A stretch of 64,000 nucleotides of DNA, taken from CALDTK01 sp965215115. Its GTDB lineage: Bacteria > Bacteroidota > Bacteroidia > Chitinophagales > Saprospiraceae. Location: contig OZ244050.1 in the NCBI GenBank assembly GCA_965215115.1, forward strand, positions 868,001-932,000. Direction: 5' to 3'. Both the position numbers and the translations under genes were made by a program. Under the pieces are notes generated by a model. It was given only the letters and a program-made list of their open reading frames with translations, did not search any database and was not told where the DNA came from. This document shows, in pieces, positions 25,273 to 35,131 of this stretch. The first letter of the stretch is position 1; every line of letters starts with the position of its first letter.

Positions 25273-28200
25273 ATGAAGTTAGTTTTTACTCGCCTGTTCA
25301 TCGTTGGGCTCCTCTTCGGTTTCGCTGAACACGCCCTCGCGCAAGCCGGCGGCGGCACCGCCCGCGACAGCGTCCCCCTCCGGGACCGCAGCGGGGACTT
25401 CCTCACCGACCCGACCCGCAACCCGATCGACCTCCAGGACCCGAGCGCGGTCACGAAGGACGTGCAGTACGACCCGGCCACCGGGCGCTACCTCGTCACC
25501 GAGAAAATCGGCGACGCCTACTTTCGCTCCCCGACCTACCTCACGTTCGAGGAGTACCAGGCCTACCGCGAGCGCCAGCGCCAGACGCGGTACTTCGACC
25601 GCCTCCAGGGCGTGAGCTCCGGCAACGACGGCGGCAACGGCCTGGCCGACCCCATCGACGCGGTCGACGTCGAGAATTCGCTGATCGACCGACTCTTCGG
25701 CGGCACCGACCTCAACATCCAGACCCGCGGCAACGTCGACCTCACGCTCGGGTTCGACTACCGCACCACGGAGAACCCCAATATCATCCTCCGCGCCCAG
25801 CGCCAGGGCGGGTTCCTGTTCAACATGAACATCCAGATGAACGTGACCGGGTCGATCGGGACCAAGCTCACGCTGTCGAGTTCGTACAACACCCAATCCA
25901 ACTTCTCCTTCGACCGCCAGCTCATCAAGGTGGCCTACAACGCGGCCGAGTTCTCCGAGGACGAGATCATCCAGGACATCCAGATCGGCAACGTGGCCCT
26001 GCCCTTGCGCTCCAACCTGATCCAGGGTTCGCAGGGTCTGCTCGGCGTGCGCACGGACATGAAGTTCGGCGACCTCAAGGTGACGGCCATCGCGTCGCAG
26101 CAGAAGACCAAGCGCGGCCAGGTCGAGATCAAGGGCGGGGCACAGTACCAGGAGTTCAGCGTCCGCGCCGACGAGTACGACGAAAACCGCCACTTCTTCC
26201 TGAGCCACTTCAACCGCGACCAGTTCGAGGGCGCCCTCACGAACCTCCCCAACATCACGTCGCTGTTCAAGATCAACCGCATCGAGGTGTGGCTCACCAA
26301 CGACCGCGACCAGACCGAGGGCGTGCGTGACCTGATTGCCCTCACGGACCTCGGCGAGGGCGACCGCATCACCAACCCCAACGCCACCGACGTCAACCCG
26401 ATGGCCGGGCGCAGCATCGGGGGCCAGTTGTTGCCCGACAACGACGTCAACCGCCTCTACGAGACCCTTACCGACAACCCCTCCACGCGCCTGCGCCAAA
26501 ACGCCGTGGGCCGCCTCCAGGCGCCGCCCTTCCGCATGGAGCAGAGCCGCGACTTCGAGCGCGTCCGCGCGCGCCTGCTCAGCGCGCAGGAGTTCAGCTA
26601 CCACCCCGACCTCGGCTTCGTGTCCGTCAACGTCAACGTGCGCCCGGACCAGGTACTGTCGGTGGCCTACGAGTACACCTACAACGGCAAGGTCTACAAG
26701 GTGGGCGAGTTCTCGAACGACGTGCCCGCGGGTGATTCGCTCAACTTCAACGTCCTCTACACGCGGATGCTCAAGTCGACCACGCCCCGGGTCGACATCC
26801 CGACCTGGGACCTGATGATGAAGAACTTCTACAACATCGGCGCCTACCAGGTCAACCGCGAGGACTTCCGCCTCGACATCACCTACGAAGATCCCGGCGG
26901 GGGCCAGAAGCGCTTCCTGCCGTCGTCCAACCTCGAGAACCGCCCCCTGATCCGGGTCTTTAACCTCGACCAGCTCAACGTTCAGCTCGACCCGACCCCG
27001 GACGGGATTTTCGATTTCGTACCCGACCTGACGATCTACCCGCGCAACGGGCGCATCATGTTTCCGGTGTTGGAGCCTTTCGGCAAAACGCTCGCCGAGC
27101 AAATCGACGACCCGGCGGAGCGCGCGAAGTACGTCTACGATGTGCTCTACGACTCCACGGTGGTGCGGGCGCGGGAGTACCCGGAGTTTAATCGCTTCAT
27201 CATCCGCGGGTCGTACAAGTCGAGCGTCTCGAACGAGATCTCGCTCGGGGCCTTCAACATCCCGCGGGGCTCGGTGCGGGTGACGGCCGGGGGGCAGATC
27301 CTGCGCGAGGGCGTCGACTACGAGATCGACTACAACATCGGCCGCATCAAGATCCTCAACGACGCCTACCTCAACTCGGGCGTCCCGATCCAGGCGAGCT
27401 TCGAGGACAACGCCGTGTTCGGGCAGCAGAACCGCTCGATGATCGGCCTGCGCGCCGACTACGAGGTCAACAAGTCGCTCAGCGTCGGGGGTACGTACAT
27501 GCACATGCGCGAGCGCCCGTTCTCGCAGAAGGTCAACATCGGCGACGACCCGATCAACAACCGCATCTTTGGCCTCGACGTGCTCTACGGCGCGGACGCG
27601 CCCTGGCTCACGCGTCTCGTCGACAAGCTCCCGGGCATCTCGACGCGCGAACCGTCGAGCATCAACTTCTCCGCCGAGGCGGCCTTCCTCAAGCCGGGTC
27701 ACTCCAAGGTGATCGACATCAACAAGGGCGAGGGCGGCACCGTCTACATCGACGATTTCGAGGGTTCGGCCTCGGGGTTCGACCTCAAGACCCCGATCAA
27801 CCGCTGGCGCCTGGCCTCCGTGCCGCAGGGACAACCCGACCTGTTCCCCGAGAGCGCGCGCGTTTTGCGGACACGCGAAGACTCCCTGGCGCTACAGGCC
27901 AACCGCGCGATGATCAACTGGTACCGCATCGACCAGACGGCCTTCGGGGACGCCACCGAGCTCGGGCCCTACACCTACCAGGCCAACCCGCAGGACCTCT
28001 ACCCCCTGCGGCAGGTGAGCCCCTACACGGCCAACAACTTCCTGTTCACCTTCGACATCACCTACCGCCCCCAGGAGCGCGGGCCCTACAACTTCGACGT
28101 GCCCGGCGGCTACGGGCGCCTCTCGGCCGGGCTCACGGGCGACGGACGCCTCGAGCGCCCCGAGACGCGCTGGGGCGGGATCATGCGCGACCTTACGACC

Positions 28201-31200
28201 AACGACTTCCAGGCGGCCAACATCGAGTACCTCGAGTTCTGGATGCTGAGCCCCTTCCTCGACGGGCAGACCGACGCGACCAACGAGGGCGACCTCTACA
28301 TCGAGTTCGGCAACGTGTCCGAGGACGTGATCCGCGACAGCCGGCTCTTCTTCGAGAACGGCCTGCCCGGCGGGGCCCGCGGTACGGCCAACGGCGATCG
28401 GCCCTTCGACCGGACCACGTTCGGGAAGGTGCCCCGGCTCGCGCCCATCGTGCAGGCCTTCGACAACGACCCGGAGAGCCGCGTGCAGCAGGACCTCGGC
28501 TACGACGGCTCCGACGACGCCGAGGAGGCCGTCGTGTTCCGCGACTGGCTCGCCGACATCCGCGCCGGCCTCACGCCCGCCGCCTACGACGCCATCCTCG
28601 AGGACCCGGCCAACGACAACTTCCAGACCTTCCTCGGGCAGAACAACGTCGACGCCCGCGACAGCTACCGCCGATTTAACGGGCCCCAGGGCAACTCCCC
28701 GCTCGCGGACCAGTCCGGCCTGGCGGCCAACTCGACCAACCTCCCCGACTCCGAGGACGTCAACGGCGACAACACGCTGTCGGAGACCGAGAGCTACTAC
28801 CAGTACAAGATCCCGCTCCGGGTCGGCAACCCGGCCACCGGCGAGATCGACCAGGAGCTGGCGCGCTACATCACGCAGGTACGGGTCGTGGACGGCGGCG
28901 GCCGCGGCAAGCCCCAGCAAGACCAGGTCTGGTACCGCTTCAAGATGCCACTCGACCAGTGGGACCGGAAGATCGGCTCGATCCAGGACTTCCGCTCGAT
29001 CCGCTTCGTGCGCATGTACCTCAAGGGTTTCCAGCGGCCGGTCACCCTGCGCTTCGCCCGTCTGGACCTCGTGCGCAACCAGTGGCGCCGCTACCTGCGA
29101 AACGACGTCCTCCGCGATCCCGGTCCCATCGTGACGGACCCCGACCGGCCCGTGCTCTTCGACGTGGACGCGGTGAACATCGAGGAGAACACCGGGCGAC
29201 TGCCGTTTACGTACGTTTTGCCGGCAGGCATCGTGAGGGAGAACCAGATCAACGCCCCGGGTGGCCTGCAGCAAAACGAGCAGTCGCAGGTGATGACCGT
29301 CTGCGAGTTGCCCGACGGCGGCGCCCGCGCGATCTACAAGATCGTCAACCTCGACATGCGCGTCTACGACCGGCTGCGGATGTTCACGCACGCCGAGGAG
29401 TACGACCCGAACGGCAGCCAGATCGCCCCGGAGTTGCTCGAGGACGGCGACGCCCGGCTCTTCGTGCGCCTCGGGAGCGACTTCCAGAACAACTACTACG
29501 AGTACGAGATCCCCCTCCAGTTTACCCGCGTCGAGGACCTCGGCGGGGGCGACCTCTCCGAGGCGATCTGGCCGAAGGCGAACGAACTAGACATCAACCT
29601 CAAGGACCTCATCGCCCTCAAGGAGGCGCGCAACGCCCAGGGGGCAAGCCTGCAGACCTTCTTCACGATGCAGGACCCGCGCGACTCGGCCAACCGGATG
29701 GCGGTGATCGGGAATCCCAACCTCGGGCTCGTGAAGGGCGTCATGATCGGGATGCGCAACCCGGCCGGAGGCGCCGAGCTCATCTGCACCCAGATCTGGG
29801 TCAACGAGCTGCGCCTCAACGGCCTCGACGAGCGGGGCGGGGCCGCGGGCCAGGCGAGGCTCGACCTGCAGCTGGCCGACTTCGGCACCGTGAGCGCGAG
29901 CGCTTCGTACAGTTCGATCGGCTGGGGGGCCATCGACCAGAAGCTCGCCGACCGCGCCCGGGAGTCCACCCTGAATTACGACATCTCGGGCACGTTCGAG
30001 CTGGGTAAGTTTTTGCCGGAAACGGCCGGCCTGCGCCTCCCGATGACGGTGGTGCACTCCAACAACGTCAAGACCCCGGAGTACGACCCCTACGACCTCG
30101 ACATCAAGCTCAAGGACAAGATCGCGGACGCCGACGACCCGGACTCGATCCGCACGCAGGCGGTGGATCGCGTGGTCCAGAACGAGATCAACTTCACGAA
30201 CGTCCGCAAGGACCGGACCTCGAACGGGCTCCCGATGCCGTGGGACATCTCCAACTTCAGCGCGAGCTACGTCCGCAACGAGACCGACCGCACGAGTCCC
30301 CTGATCGAGCTCGACGAGGTCCTCAATCACTACGGCTCGCTGGACTACAACTACTCCCCGCGCAGCAAGCCAATCGAGCCGTTCAAGGGCCTGATCAAGA
30401 ACGAGAAATACTTCAACCTCGTCCGCGACTTCAACTTCAACCCCCTGCCGAGCCGCGTGGCCGTCTCGACGCAGATGGACCGCGTGCTGCAGTCGACGCG
30501 GTACCGCTTCACGGACGGCAACCCGGAGCTGAGTACCTTCTTCAACCGCAACTGGACCTGGGACCGGGACTACAGCCTCAACTGGGACTTCTCGCGCAAC
30601 CTACGCTTCCAGTTCAACGCCACCAACCGCGCCGTCATCGACGAGCTGCCCAACTTCGACGCGGACGGCAATCCCTACGGGGAGGAGTTTAGGCGCGACA
30701 GCGTCTGGGCCGCCCTGCGCAACGGCGGTCGCAACAAGGCCTACCAGCACCGCTTCGACGTCAACTACACCGTGCCGACGGCGCAGATCCCGTACCTCGA
30801 CTTCGTGAAAGTCACCGCGCAGTACGCCGGGTCCTACAACTGGAACGCCGGGGCGCTCAACCTCCAGGACTCGCTCGGCAATGTGATCAGCAACGGGCAG
30901 CAGCGCCAGATCCGCGCGGACATCAACTTCGAGACCCTGTACCGCAGGTTCAAGTACCTCGAGAAGGTGCAGGCGGCGCCGCGGCCCAAACCATCGCGTA
31001 CGCGCGACGGGGCCACGCCGGGCCGCGATACGCCCGTGGAGCCGCCGAGCAGGGACGCCCAGGAGGGTGATCTCGTGGGCGAGCTCGACCCCGAGGCCGA
31101 GCGCCAGGCCAGGCGCGAGAAGCGCCGGGCACGCGTCCTGAGCAACGGCGAGCGCGCCGCGGTGCGACCGCTGCTGCTCCTTCGCCGCGGCAACGTGACG

Positions 31201-32649
31201 TACAACGAGGAATTCGGTACTACCCTCCCGGGCTTCCTGCCGCAGGCGAAGTACCTCGGGCTGAGTTCAGGCTTCGCCGAGCCGGGCTGGGACTTCATCG
31301 GGGGCCTGCAGCCTGACATCCGTGGCACCTTCGGGCAGGTGGCCCGCGCGGACGATTACCTCTTCCAGCGCCAGGACAACTTCTCGACGGCGATTACGCT
31401 CAACCAGCAGATCTTCCAGACCTACTCCCAGACCATCGCCGCGCAGTTGTCGATCGAGCCCTTCCGCGACTTTAAGATCGACCTGGACCTGTCGCAGCGC
31501 TTCAGCGAGAACCACAGTGAGTTCTTTAAGGATACCCTTATCGGGCAAAACGAGACCTCCTTCGCGCGGCTCGTCCCCGTGGATGTCGGGTCGTACGCCA
31601 TCAGCTACGGGGCCATCAACACGCTCTTCGGCCAAAGTTCGGACGACCTCTTCGCGGCCTTCGAGTCGACGCGCCAGGAGATCAGCCAGCGCCTCAACGA
31701 GAACGGGCAGCCCCACCAGGATACCGCCTATGCGCAGGAGGGCTACTTCGACGGCTACGGTCCGGAGCAGCAGCAGGTCCTGATGGGGTCTTTCCTCGCG
31801 ACCTACGCCGGGATCGACGCGGGCGAGGTGAGCCTCGACGTCTTCCGCACGATGCCGAAGCCGAACTGGCGCGTGAGCTACAACGGTCTGGCGCGCCTTC
31901 CGGCCTTCCAGAACGTGTTCTCGCGCTTTAGTCTGACGCACAGCTACAAGAGTTCGCTGACGGTCAACAGCTACAACACGAACCTGCTGTACGAGGGCCC
32001 GCAGTCGGTCAACCCGTCGACGAAGAGCTACTACGCGCGTCTGGTGATCCCGAACCTCGTGCTCACCGAGCAATTCCAGCCGCTGATCGGCGTGGAGTCG
32101 ACGCTCAGGAATGACATGAGCATCCGCTTCAGCGTCAACAAGAGCCGCAACCTCGGGATGAGCTTCGTCGACAACACGCTGGCCGAGCGCAACGCGCAGG
32201 AGTTCTCTTTCGGGTACGGGTACGTCGTCAAGAACGTCGACCTCCTACGCTACTTCGGGATCTCGCAGAAGGCCGCCGACAAGGCGATCATCAAGACCTC
32301 ACGCGACGCCCCGGCGGATGAGGTACAGCCCGACGACGAGGCGACGGGCAAGAAGAAGAAGCGCGACCGCCGCGGCAACAACCCGATCGGCAACGACCTC
32401 GACCTCCAGCTCGACGTCCGCTACGCCGACGACGAGACCCGCAACCGCCTCCTCGACCAGCAGGGCGGCAACATCGCCACCCGCGGCTCGACGAGCATCA
32501 CGATCAGCCCGAGTGCCGAGTACGAGGTCAACAAACAGCTGAGCCTCCGGCTCTTCGTCGACTACCGTTCGCAGAACCCGAAGGTGAGCAACAGCTTCAA
32601 GACGACGAATACGCAGGGCGGGCTCACGATTAGGTTTAAATTGCAGTAG
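25273..32649 (+). CDS. sprA: T9SS outer-membrane translocon protein SprA (Sov)
   Basis: A 2458-aa protein from the ATG at 25273; signal peptide ends near EHALAQ (residue about 24). Length, the strand-rich composition and position after ruvA match SprA/Sov. Recognisable blocks include VDLTLGFDYRTTENPNI, NLIQGSQGLLGVRTDMKFG, GGTVYIDDFEGSASG, TYMHMRERPF and a long C-terminal strand series ending QGGLTIRFKLQ. By published structures SprA is the very large barrel through which type IX cargo leaves the cell; it is needed for gliding. The cargo proteins at 1326, 14660 and 35132 are expected clients. The gene carries four minihairpins (27075, 27862, 29215, 30009). Confidence 0.96.
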   Translation: MKLVFTRLFIVGLLFGFAEHALAQAGGGTARDSVPLRDRSGDFLTDPTRNPIDLQDPSAVTKDVQYDPATGRYLVTEKIGDAYFRSPTYLTFEEYQAYRERQRQTRYFDRLQGVSSGNDGGNGLADPIDAVDVENSLIDRLFGGTDLNIQTRGNVDLTLGFDYRTTENPNIILRAQRQGGFLFNMNIQMNVTGSIGTKLTLSSSYNTQSNFSFDRQLIKVAYNAAEFSEDEIIQDIQIGNVALPLRSNLIQGSQGLLGVRTDMKFGDLKVTAIASQQKTKRGQVEIKGGAQYQEFSVRADEYDENRHFFLSHFNRDQFEGALTNLPNITSLFKINRIEVWLTNDRDQTEGVRDLIALTDLGEGDRITNPNATDVNPMAGRSIGGQLLPDNDVNRLYETLTDNPSTRLRQNAVGRLQAPPFRMEQSRDFERVRARLLSAQEFSYHPDLGFVSVNVNVRPDQVLSVAYEYTYNGKVYKVGEFSNDVPAGDSLNFNVLYTRMLKSTTPRVDIPTWDLMMKNFYNIGAYQVNREDFRLDITYEDPGGGQKRFLPSSNLENRPLIRVFNLDQLNVQLDPTPDGIFDFVPDLTIYPRNGRIMFPVLEPFGKTLAEQIDDPAERAKYVYDVLYDSTVVRAREYPEFNRFIIRGSYKSSVSNEISLGAFNIPRGSVRVTAGGQILREGVDYEIDYNIGRIKILNDAYLNSGVPIQASFEDNAVFGQQNRSMIGLRADYEVNKSLSVGGTYMHMRERPFSQKVNIGDDPINNRIFGLDVLYGADAPWLTRLVDKLPGISTREPSSINFSAEAAFLKPGHSKVIDINKGEGGTVYIDDFEGSASGFDLKTPINRWRLASVPQGQPDLFPESARVLRTREDSLALQANRAMINWYRIDQTAFGDATELGPYTYQANPQDLYPLRQVSPYTANNFLFTFDITYRPQERGPYNFDVPGGYGRLSAGLTGDGRLERPETRWGGIMRDLTTNDFQAANIEYLEFWMLSPFLDGQTDATNEGDLYIEFGNVSEDVIRDSRLFFENGLPGGARGTANGDRPFDRTTFGKVPRLAPIVQAFDNDPESRVQQDLGYDGSDDAEEAVVFRDWLADIRAGLTPAAYDAILEDPANDNFQTFLGQNNVDARDSYRRFNGPQGNSPLADQSGLAANSTNLPDSEDVNGDNTLSETESYYQYKIPLRVGNPATGEIDQELARYITQVRVVDGGGRGKPQQDQVWYRFKMPLDQWDRKIGSIQDFRSIRFVRMYLKGFQRPVTLRFARLDLVRNQWRRYLRNDVLRDPGPIVTDPDRPVLFDVDAVNIEENTGRLPFTYVLPAGIVRENQINAPGGLQQNEQSQVMTVCELPDGGARAIYKIVNLDMRVYDRLRMFTHAEEYDPNGSQIAPELLEDGDARLFVRLGSDFQNNYYEYEIPLQFTRVEDLGGGDLSEAIWPKANELDINLKDLIALKEARNAQGASLQTFFTMQDPRDSANRMAVIGNPNLGLVKGVMIGMRNPAGGAELICTQIWVNELRLNGLDERGGAAGQARLDLQLADFGTVSASASYSSIGWGAIDQKLADRARESTLNYDISGTFELGKFLPETAGLRLPMTVVHSNNVKTPEYDPYDLDIKLKDKIADADDPDSIRTQAVDRVVQNEINFTNVRKDRTSNGLPMPWDISNFSASYVRNETDRTSPLIELDEVLNHYGSLDYNYSPRSKPIEPFKGLIKNEKYFNLVRDFNFNPLPSRVAVSTQMDRVLQSTRYRFTDGNPELSTFFNRNWTWDRDYSLNWDFSRNLRFQFNATNRAVIDELPNFDADGNPYGEEFRRDSVWAALRNGGRNKAYQHRFDVNYTVPTAQIPYLDFVKVTAQYAGSYNWNAGALNLQDSLGNVISNGQQRQIRADINFETLYRRFKYLEKVQAAPRPKPSRTRDGATPGRDTPVEPPSRDAQEGDLVGELDPEAERQARREKRRARVLSNGERAAVRPLLLLRRGNVTYNEEFGTTLPGFLPQAKYLGLSSGFAEPGWDFIGGLQPDIRGTFGQVARADDYLFQRQDNFSTAITLNQQIFQTYSQTIAAQLSIEPFRDFKIDLDLSQRFSENHSEFFKDTLIGQNETSFARLVPVDVGSYAISYGAINTLFGQSSDDLFAAFESTRQEISQRLNENGQPHQDTAYAQEGYFDGYGPEQQQVLMGSFLATYAGIDAGEVSLDVFRTMPKPNWRVSYNGLARLPAFQNVFSRFSLTHSYKSSLTVNSYNTNLLYEGPQSVNPSTKSYYARLVIPNLVLTEQFQPLIGVESTLRNDMSIRFSVNKSRNLGMSFVDNTLAERNAQEFSFGYGYVVKNVDLLRYFGISQKAADKAIIKTSRDAPADEVQPDDEATGKKKKRDRRGNNPIGNDLDLQLDVRYADDETRNRLLDQQGGNIATRGSTSITISPSAEYEVNKQLSLRLFVDYRSQNPKVSNSFKTTNTQGGLTIRFKLQ
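27075..27089 (-). repeat. minihairpin GCC/GAAA/GGC
   Basis: Antisense in sprA; peptide PFGKT. Confidence 0.88.
27862..27876 (+). repeat. minihairpin GCG/GACA/CGC
   Basis: Sense in sprA; same stem and loop as 411-425. Confidence 0.72.
29215..29229 (+). repeat. minihairpin GCC/GGCA/GGC
   Basis: Sense in sprA. Confidence 0.68.
30009..30026 (+). repeat. minihairpin GCCG/GAAA/CGGC
   Basis: Sense in sprA; five T's and a 4-bp stem. Confidence 0.7.
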
Positions 32650-32718
32650 GAGAGCGCGGGCGTAGGCGTCGTGGCGGGCCGTGTTTGCCTGCTTAGAGAA
32701 GGGGCCCTTTCCCATCTC

Positions 32719-32815
32719 ACGCTGCCAGGTCCACAGCCTTCGTGACGTGCCCGCACCTGGCGGAGCCAGGCAAACGTGGCTCGTGCACCGGCTCTCCGGG
32801 GGTGTGTGGCGCGGG
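32719..32815. repeat. 97-bp direct repeat, copy 1
   Basis: Near-identical to 32855-32951 with only a few substitutions. It contains the palindrome CCTGGCGGAGCCAGG followed by CAAAC. The sequence 5' of each copy is also related, so the real period is about 136 bp. Confidence 0.88.
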
Positions 32816-32854
32816 CCATATTGGCCTGCGTGTGGAGGTAGGTGCCCACGCCTT

Positions 32855-32951
32855 ACGCTGCCAGGTCCACAGCCTTCGCGGCGTGGCCGCACCTGGCGGA
32901 GCCAGGCAAACACGGCTCGTGCACCGGCTCTCCGGGGGCGTGTGGCGCGGG
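32855..32951. repeat. 97-bp direct repeat, copy 2
   Basis: Second copy of the element at 32719-32815; a third, partial copy of its palindromic core is at 40075-40100. Confidence 0.88.
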
Positions 32952-32973
32952 TGTGACTGGGCGGCCGTGGCGG

Positions 32974-32988
32974 GTTTTGGCGAAAGCC
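32974..32988 (+). repeat. minihairpin GGC/GAAA/GCC
   Basis: Intergenic, next to the 97-bp repeats. Confidence 0.88.
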
Positions 32989-33068
32989 CCCTCAAAAAGC
33001 AACAACAGCCCCACTTCCGCGGAGCTGCTGCCCTTATCAATTTCACTAATCGGACATTGACAAATCGC

Positions 33069-33788
33069 TCAGCGCGTCACCGAGGCCTGGGCCGCGGCGG
33101 GGGGCGTGACGAGTTGACTGAGGTAGGACTGCTCCGAAGCGTAGGGCTTCGCTAATTCGTAGGCTTCGCGCATGCCGACCGCGGTGACGTACCAGTAGGT
33201 GGCGTTGTTGGTGATCTCGAGGGCCCGGGCGAAGTTGGTGTCGAGGGCGGCGTCGGGGTAGCGGCTCACGAGTCGACCTTCGACCTGGGCGAGGGTGTTG
33301 AGCCAGTTGGCGTCCCGGCCCTCGGCGAGGCCGTTGCGCCCGAGGAAGAGCCAGGTCATCGTGTGGATGTGCAGTTCTTCCTCCCAGTGGCTCGCGGGGC
33401 TGTGGCCGGCCTCGTCGTAGACCAGGTGCATCAGCTGGTGCGCCGTGAAGTAGTCGAACATGAGCGAGTTGTAATCGGCCTTGCCGTCCCCGCTCGCGCT
33501 CGCGCGACCGAAGTACTTCTGCGTGTCGAAGTCCGCGTACTCGTAGGGCGTGACGAAGAGCACGTTGTGGTCGGTGTCGTACGAGAAACCCGGACCGCCC
33601 TCCATCCCCGCCGTGACGAAGGGGACATCCTTCAGGTCGAGGTGCGCGCCGTAGCTCTCGTAGAAGGCCGTCGCGATCGTGCGGGCGCCGCGGAGGTTGT
33701 CGCGGTTGTTCTCCAGCAAGACCTTCGGCGAGCTGCAGGCCGTACCGAAGAGGAGCATCAGGGTCGAGAGGCGTAGGAGGTGGGTCAT
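33069..33788 (-). CDS. lipoprotein, possible inactive gluzincin-like peptidase
   Basis: A 239-aa protein with signal sequence and lipobox FGTAC (residue about 18). The central helix FTAHQLMHLVYDEAGH resembles an HExxH zinc helix, but the catalytic Glu position is Gln; a downstream EEELHIH could supply further ligands. The segment YFTAHQLMH...HWEEELH is the only motif I can point to. It could be a substrate-binding or structural relative of a peptidase, or unrelated. It is convergent with sprA across the repeat region. Confidence 0.6.
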   Translation of the reverse strand: MTHLLRLSTLMLLFGTACSSPKVLLENNRDNLRGARTIATAFYESYGAHLDLKDVPFVTAGMEGGPGFSYDTDHNVLFVTPYEYADFDTQKYFGRASASGDGKADYNSLMFDYFTAHQLMHLVYDEAGHSPASHWEEELHIHTMTWLFLGRNGLAEGRDANWLNTLAQVEGRLVSRYPDAALDTNFARALEITNNATYWYVTAVGMREAYELAKPYASEQSYLSQLVTPPAAAQASVTR

Positions 33789-34077
33789 CGTTGGCGTGTT
33801 GTCCGTGTGTTCGTAGAAGAAGGGAAGCCGGGCGGGCGTGTTCGTTTTGGCGTGGTGTTTGTGTAAGTCTGGGAGTGTGGCCCGCCCGGGCTAGAAAGTG
33901 TGTGGTGTGTAAGTGGAGATTCGCTCGGGGCCGCTGCGGCAGCATCGGTTGCCGCTTGTGAGTACAAGTCTAGCGGGGGATCGCCCCCCGGCGCAACGCC
34001 GCCTGCCCGGCTATAGGTAGACCTTTACACCATTAGGGGTACGAGAATACCCTATTCCCCTGGGCCGGATTTGCTAC
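33789..34077. other. 289-bp intergenic region
   Basis: No gene seen. It has a short inverted repeat, TAGGGGTA (34034-34041) and ATACCCTA (34047-34054), whose second half-site also occurs upstream of the two-component system at 41845-41852. Confidence 0.5.
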
Positions 34078-34980
34078 ATGAGCCGCGCCCCTCATGCGTT
34101 TGGCCTACATTTGGTGACCACGTGGCCCAAAAGCCGTCGCCTCATGCCACACCTCCGGCCCTCCAGCTCTAGTCCCGTACGGCTTTGCTATCGCGAATTT
34201 TCGCTTTCGCCAAAACCCGCCACCACCCTCGCTACGTGCAGTGGGATCGTCCGCGCGGCCACGCTGCTCATCGCACTGTTTACCGTCCACCTCGCCTCGG
34301 CCCAAACCTTCCTCGGCTACACCCTGAAGGCCGGCCCCACGCTCGCCACCCAGCGCTGGGACGGTTTCGAGCAGAGCCCCCTAATCGCCTACCACGCCGA
34401 CCTCCAGGTCGAGCGACTCGACTACTCCTCGCCCACTTCCCTGTTCGCGAGCCTCGGGTACCACCAGCGCGGCTCGGCCATCCGCTCGCGCGGCTTCCAG
34501 TACCGCGACCCGGCTACCGGCCAGGAGGTCACGATCCGCCCGCAGTCCCTCAGGTTCGTGTTCTCGAACCTCGGCCTCACCCTCGGCGGCAAGCAGCACT
34601 ACGCCGTCGGCGACCGGCGGGGCTTCGTGTCCCTGGGCCTGCGCGGGGAGTACAACCTCGCCACCGACTTCGGCGACACCGATGGCGTCAACGACGACTT
34701 CGGCTACGGGCTCGCCTACCCCGACGATGTCTACGTGCGCGACTTCGTCTACGGCGTCGACGTGGGCGTCGGACTCGAACTACAGTTGTCCGCCAAACTG
34801 GACGCCCTCCTGGAGCTGCGCATCAGCCCGGACGTCTCGCAGCAGTACGACCAGCCGCCGCTCCAGTTCTTCAGCCCCGTCACCGGCAACAACGAGTCGA
34901 GTGGCCAGCGGCGGATCAACAACGTGAGCATCGAGCTCAGCGTAGGCTTGAGGCTACTCCCCGAGGCCGCGTACGAGTAG
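34078..34980 (+). CDS. outer-membrane beta-barrel protein (PorT-like), start uncertain
   Basis: Up to 300 aa. A hydrophobic export segment (AATLLIALFTVHLASAQ) begins only about 60 residues in; ATGs at 34078 or 34144 both leave a long polar N-terminal extension. The mature part is a small barrel pattern: FLGYTLKAGPTLA, LFASLGYHQRGS, FVSLGLRGEYNL, YGVDVGVGLELQLS, and a final strand ending in NNVSIELSVGLRLL, typical of outer-membrane-protein beta-barrel families in Bacteroidota. A degenerate minihairpin (34202) lies in the extension. Confidence 0.65.
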   Translation: MSRAPHAFGLHLVTTWPKSRRLMPHLRPSSSSPVRLCYREFSLSPKPATTLATCSGIVRAATLLIALFTVHLASAQTFLGYTLKAGPTLATQRWDGFEQSPLIAYHADLQVERLDYSSPTSLFASLGYHQRGSAIRSRGFQYRDPATGQEVTIRPQSLRFVFSNLGLTLGGKQHYAVGDRRGFVSLGLRGEYNLATDFGDTDGVNDDFGYGLAYPDDVYVRDFVYGVDVGVGLELQLSAKLDALLELRISPDVSQQYDQPPLQFFSPVTGNNESSGQRRINNVSIELSVGLRLLPEAAYE

Positions 34981-35131
34981 CGCGTACCCCGCCGAACGCC
35001 AACGATGCCCCGGCGGCCCCGGCTCTGCATATAACAGCTAGCTTTACCGAGACGCAAGTCGGAAAGGCAACCCTTCGGCTCCCCGCTCGCGTAAGTAATC
35101 CTACCGATCACCCCGCCCCCACCCCCGACGT

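Larger units (their letters stand above)
32650..33068. other. 419-bp intergenic region with two long direct repeats
   Basis: No supported gene. It holds two 97-bp copies of an element, 136 bp apart, and a canonical minihairpin at 32974. Confidence 0.75.

Noticed and set aside
26491..26505. TGCGCCAAAAC in sprA as a minihairpin copy
   Set aside because: Stem does not close over a GNNA loop; chance similarity or too degenerate to count.
25279..27834. 851-aa open frame antisense to sprA
   Set aside because: High-GC shadow frame opposite a certain gene; no domain pattern and biased composition.
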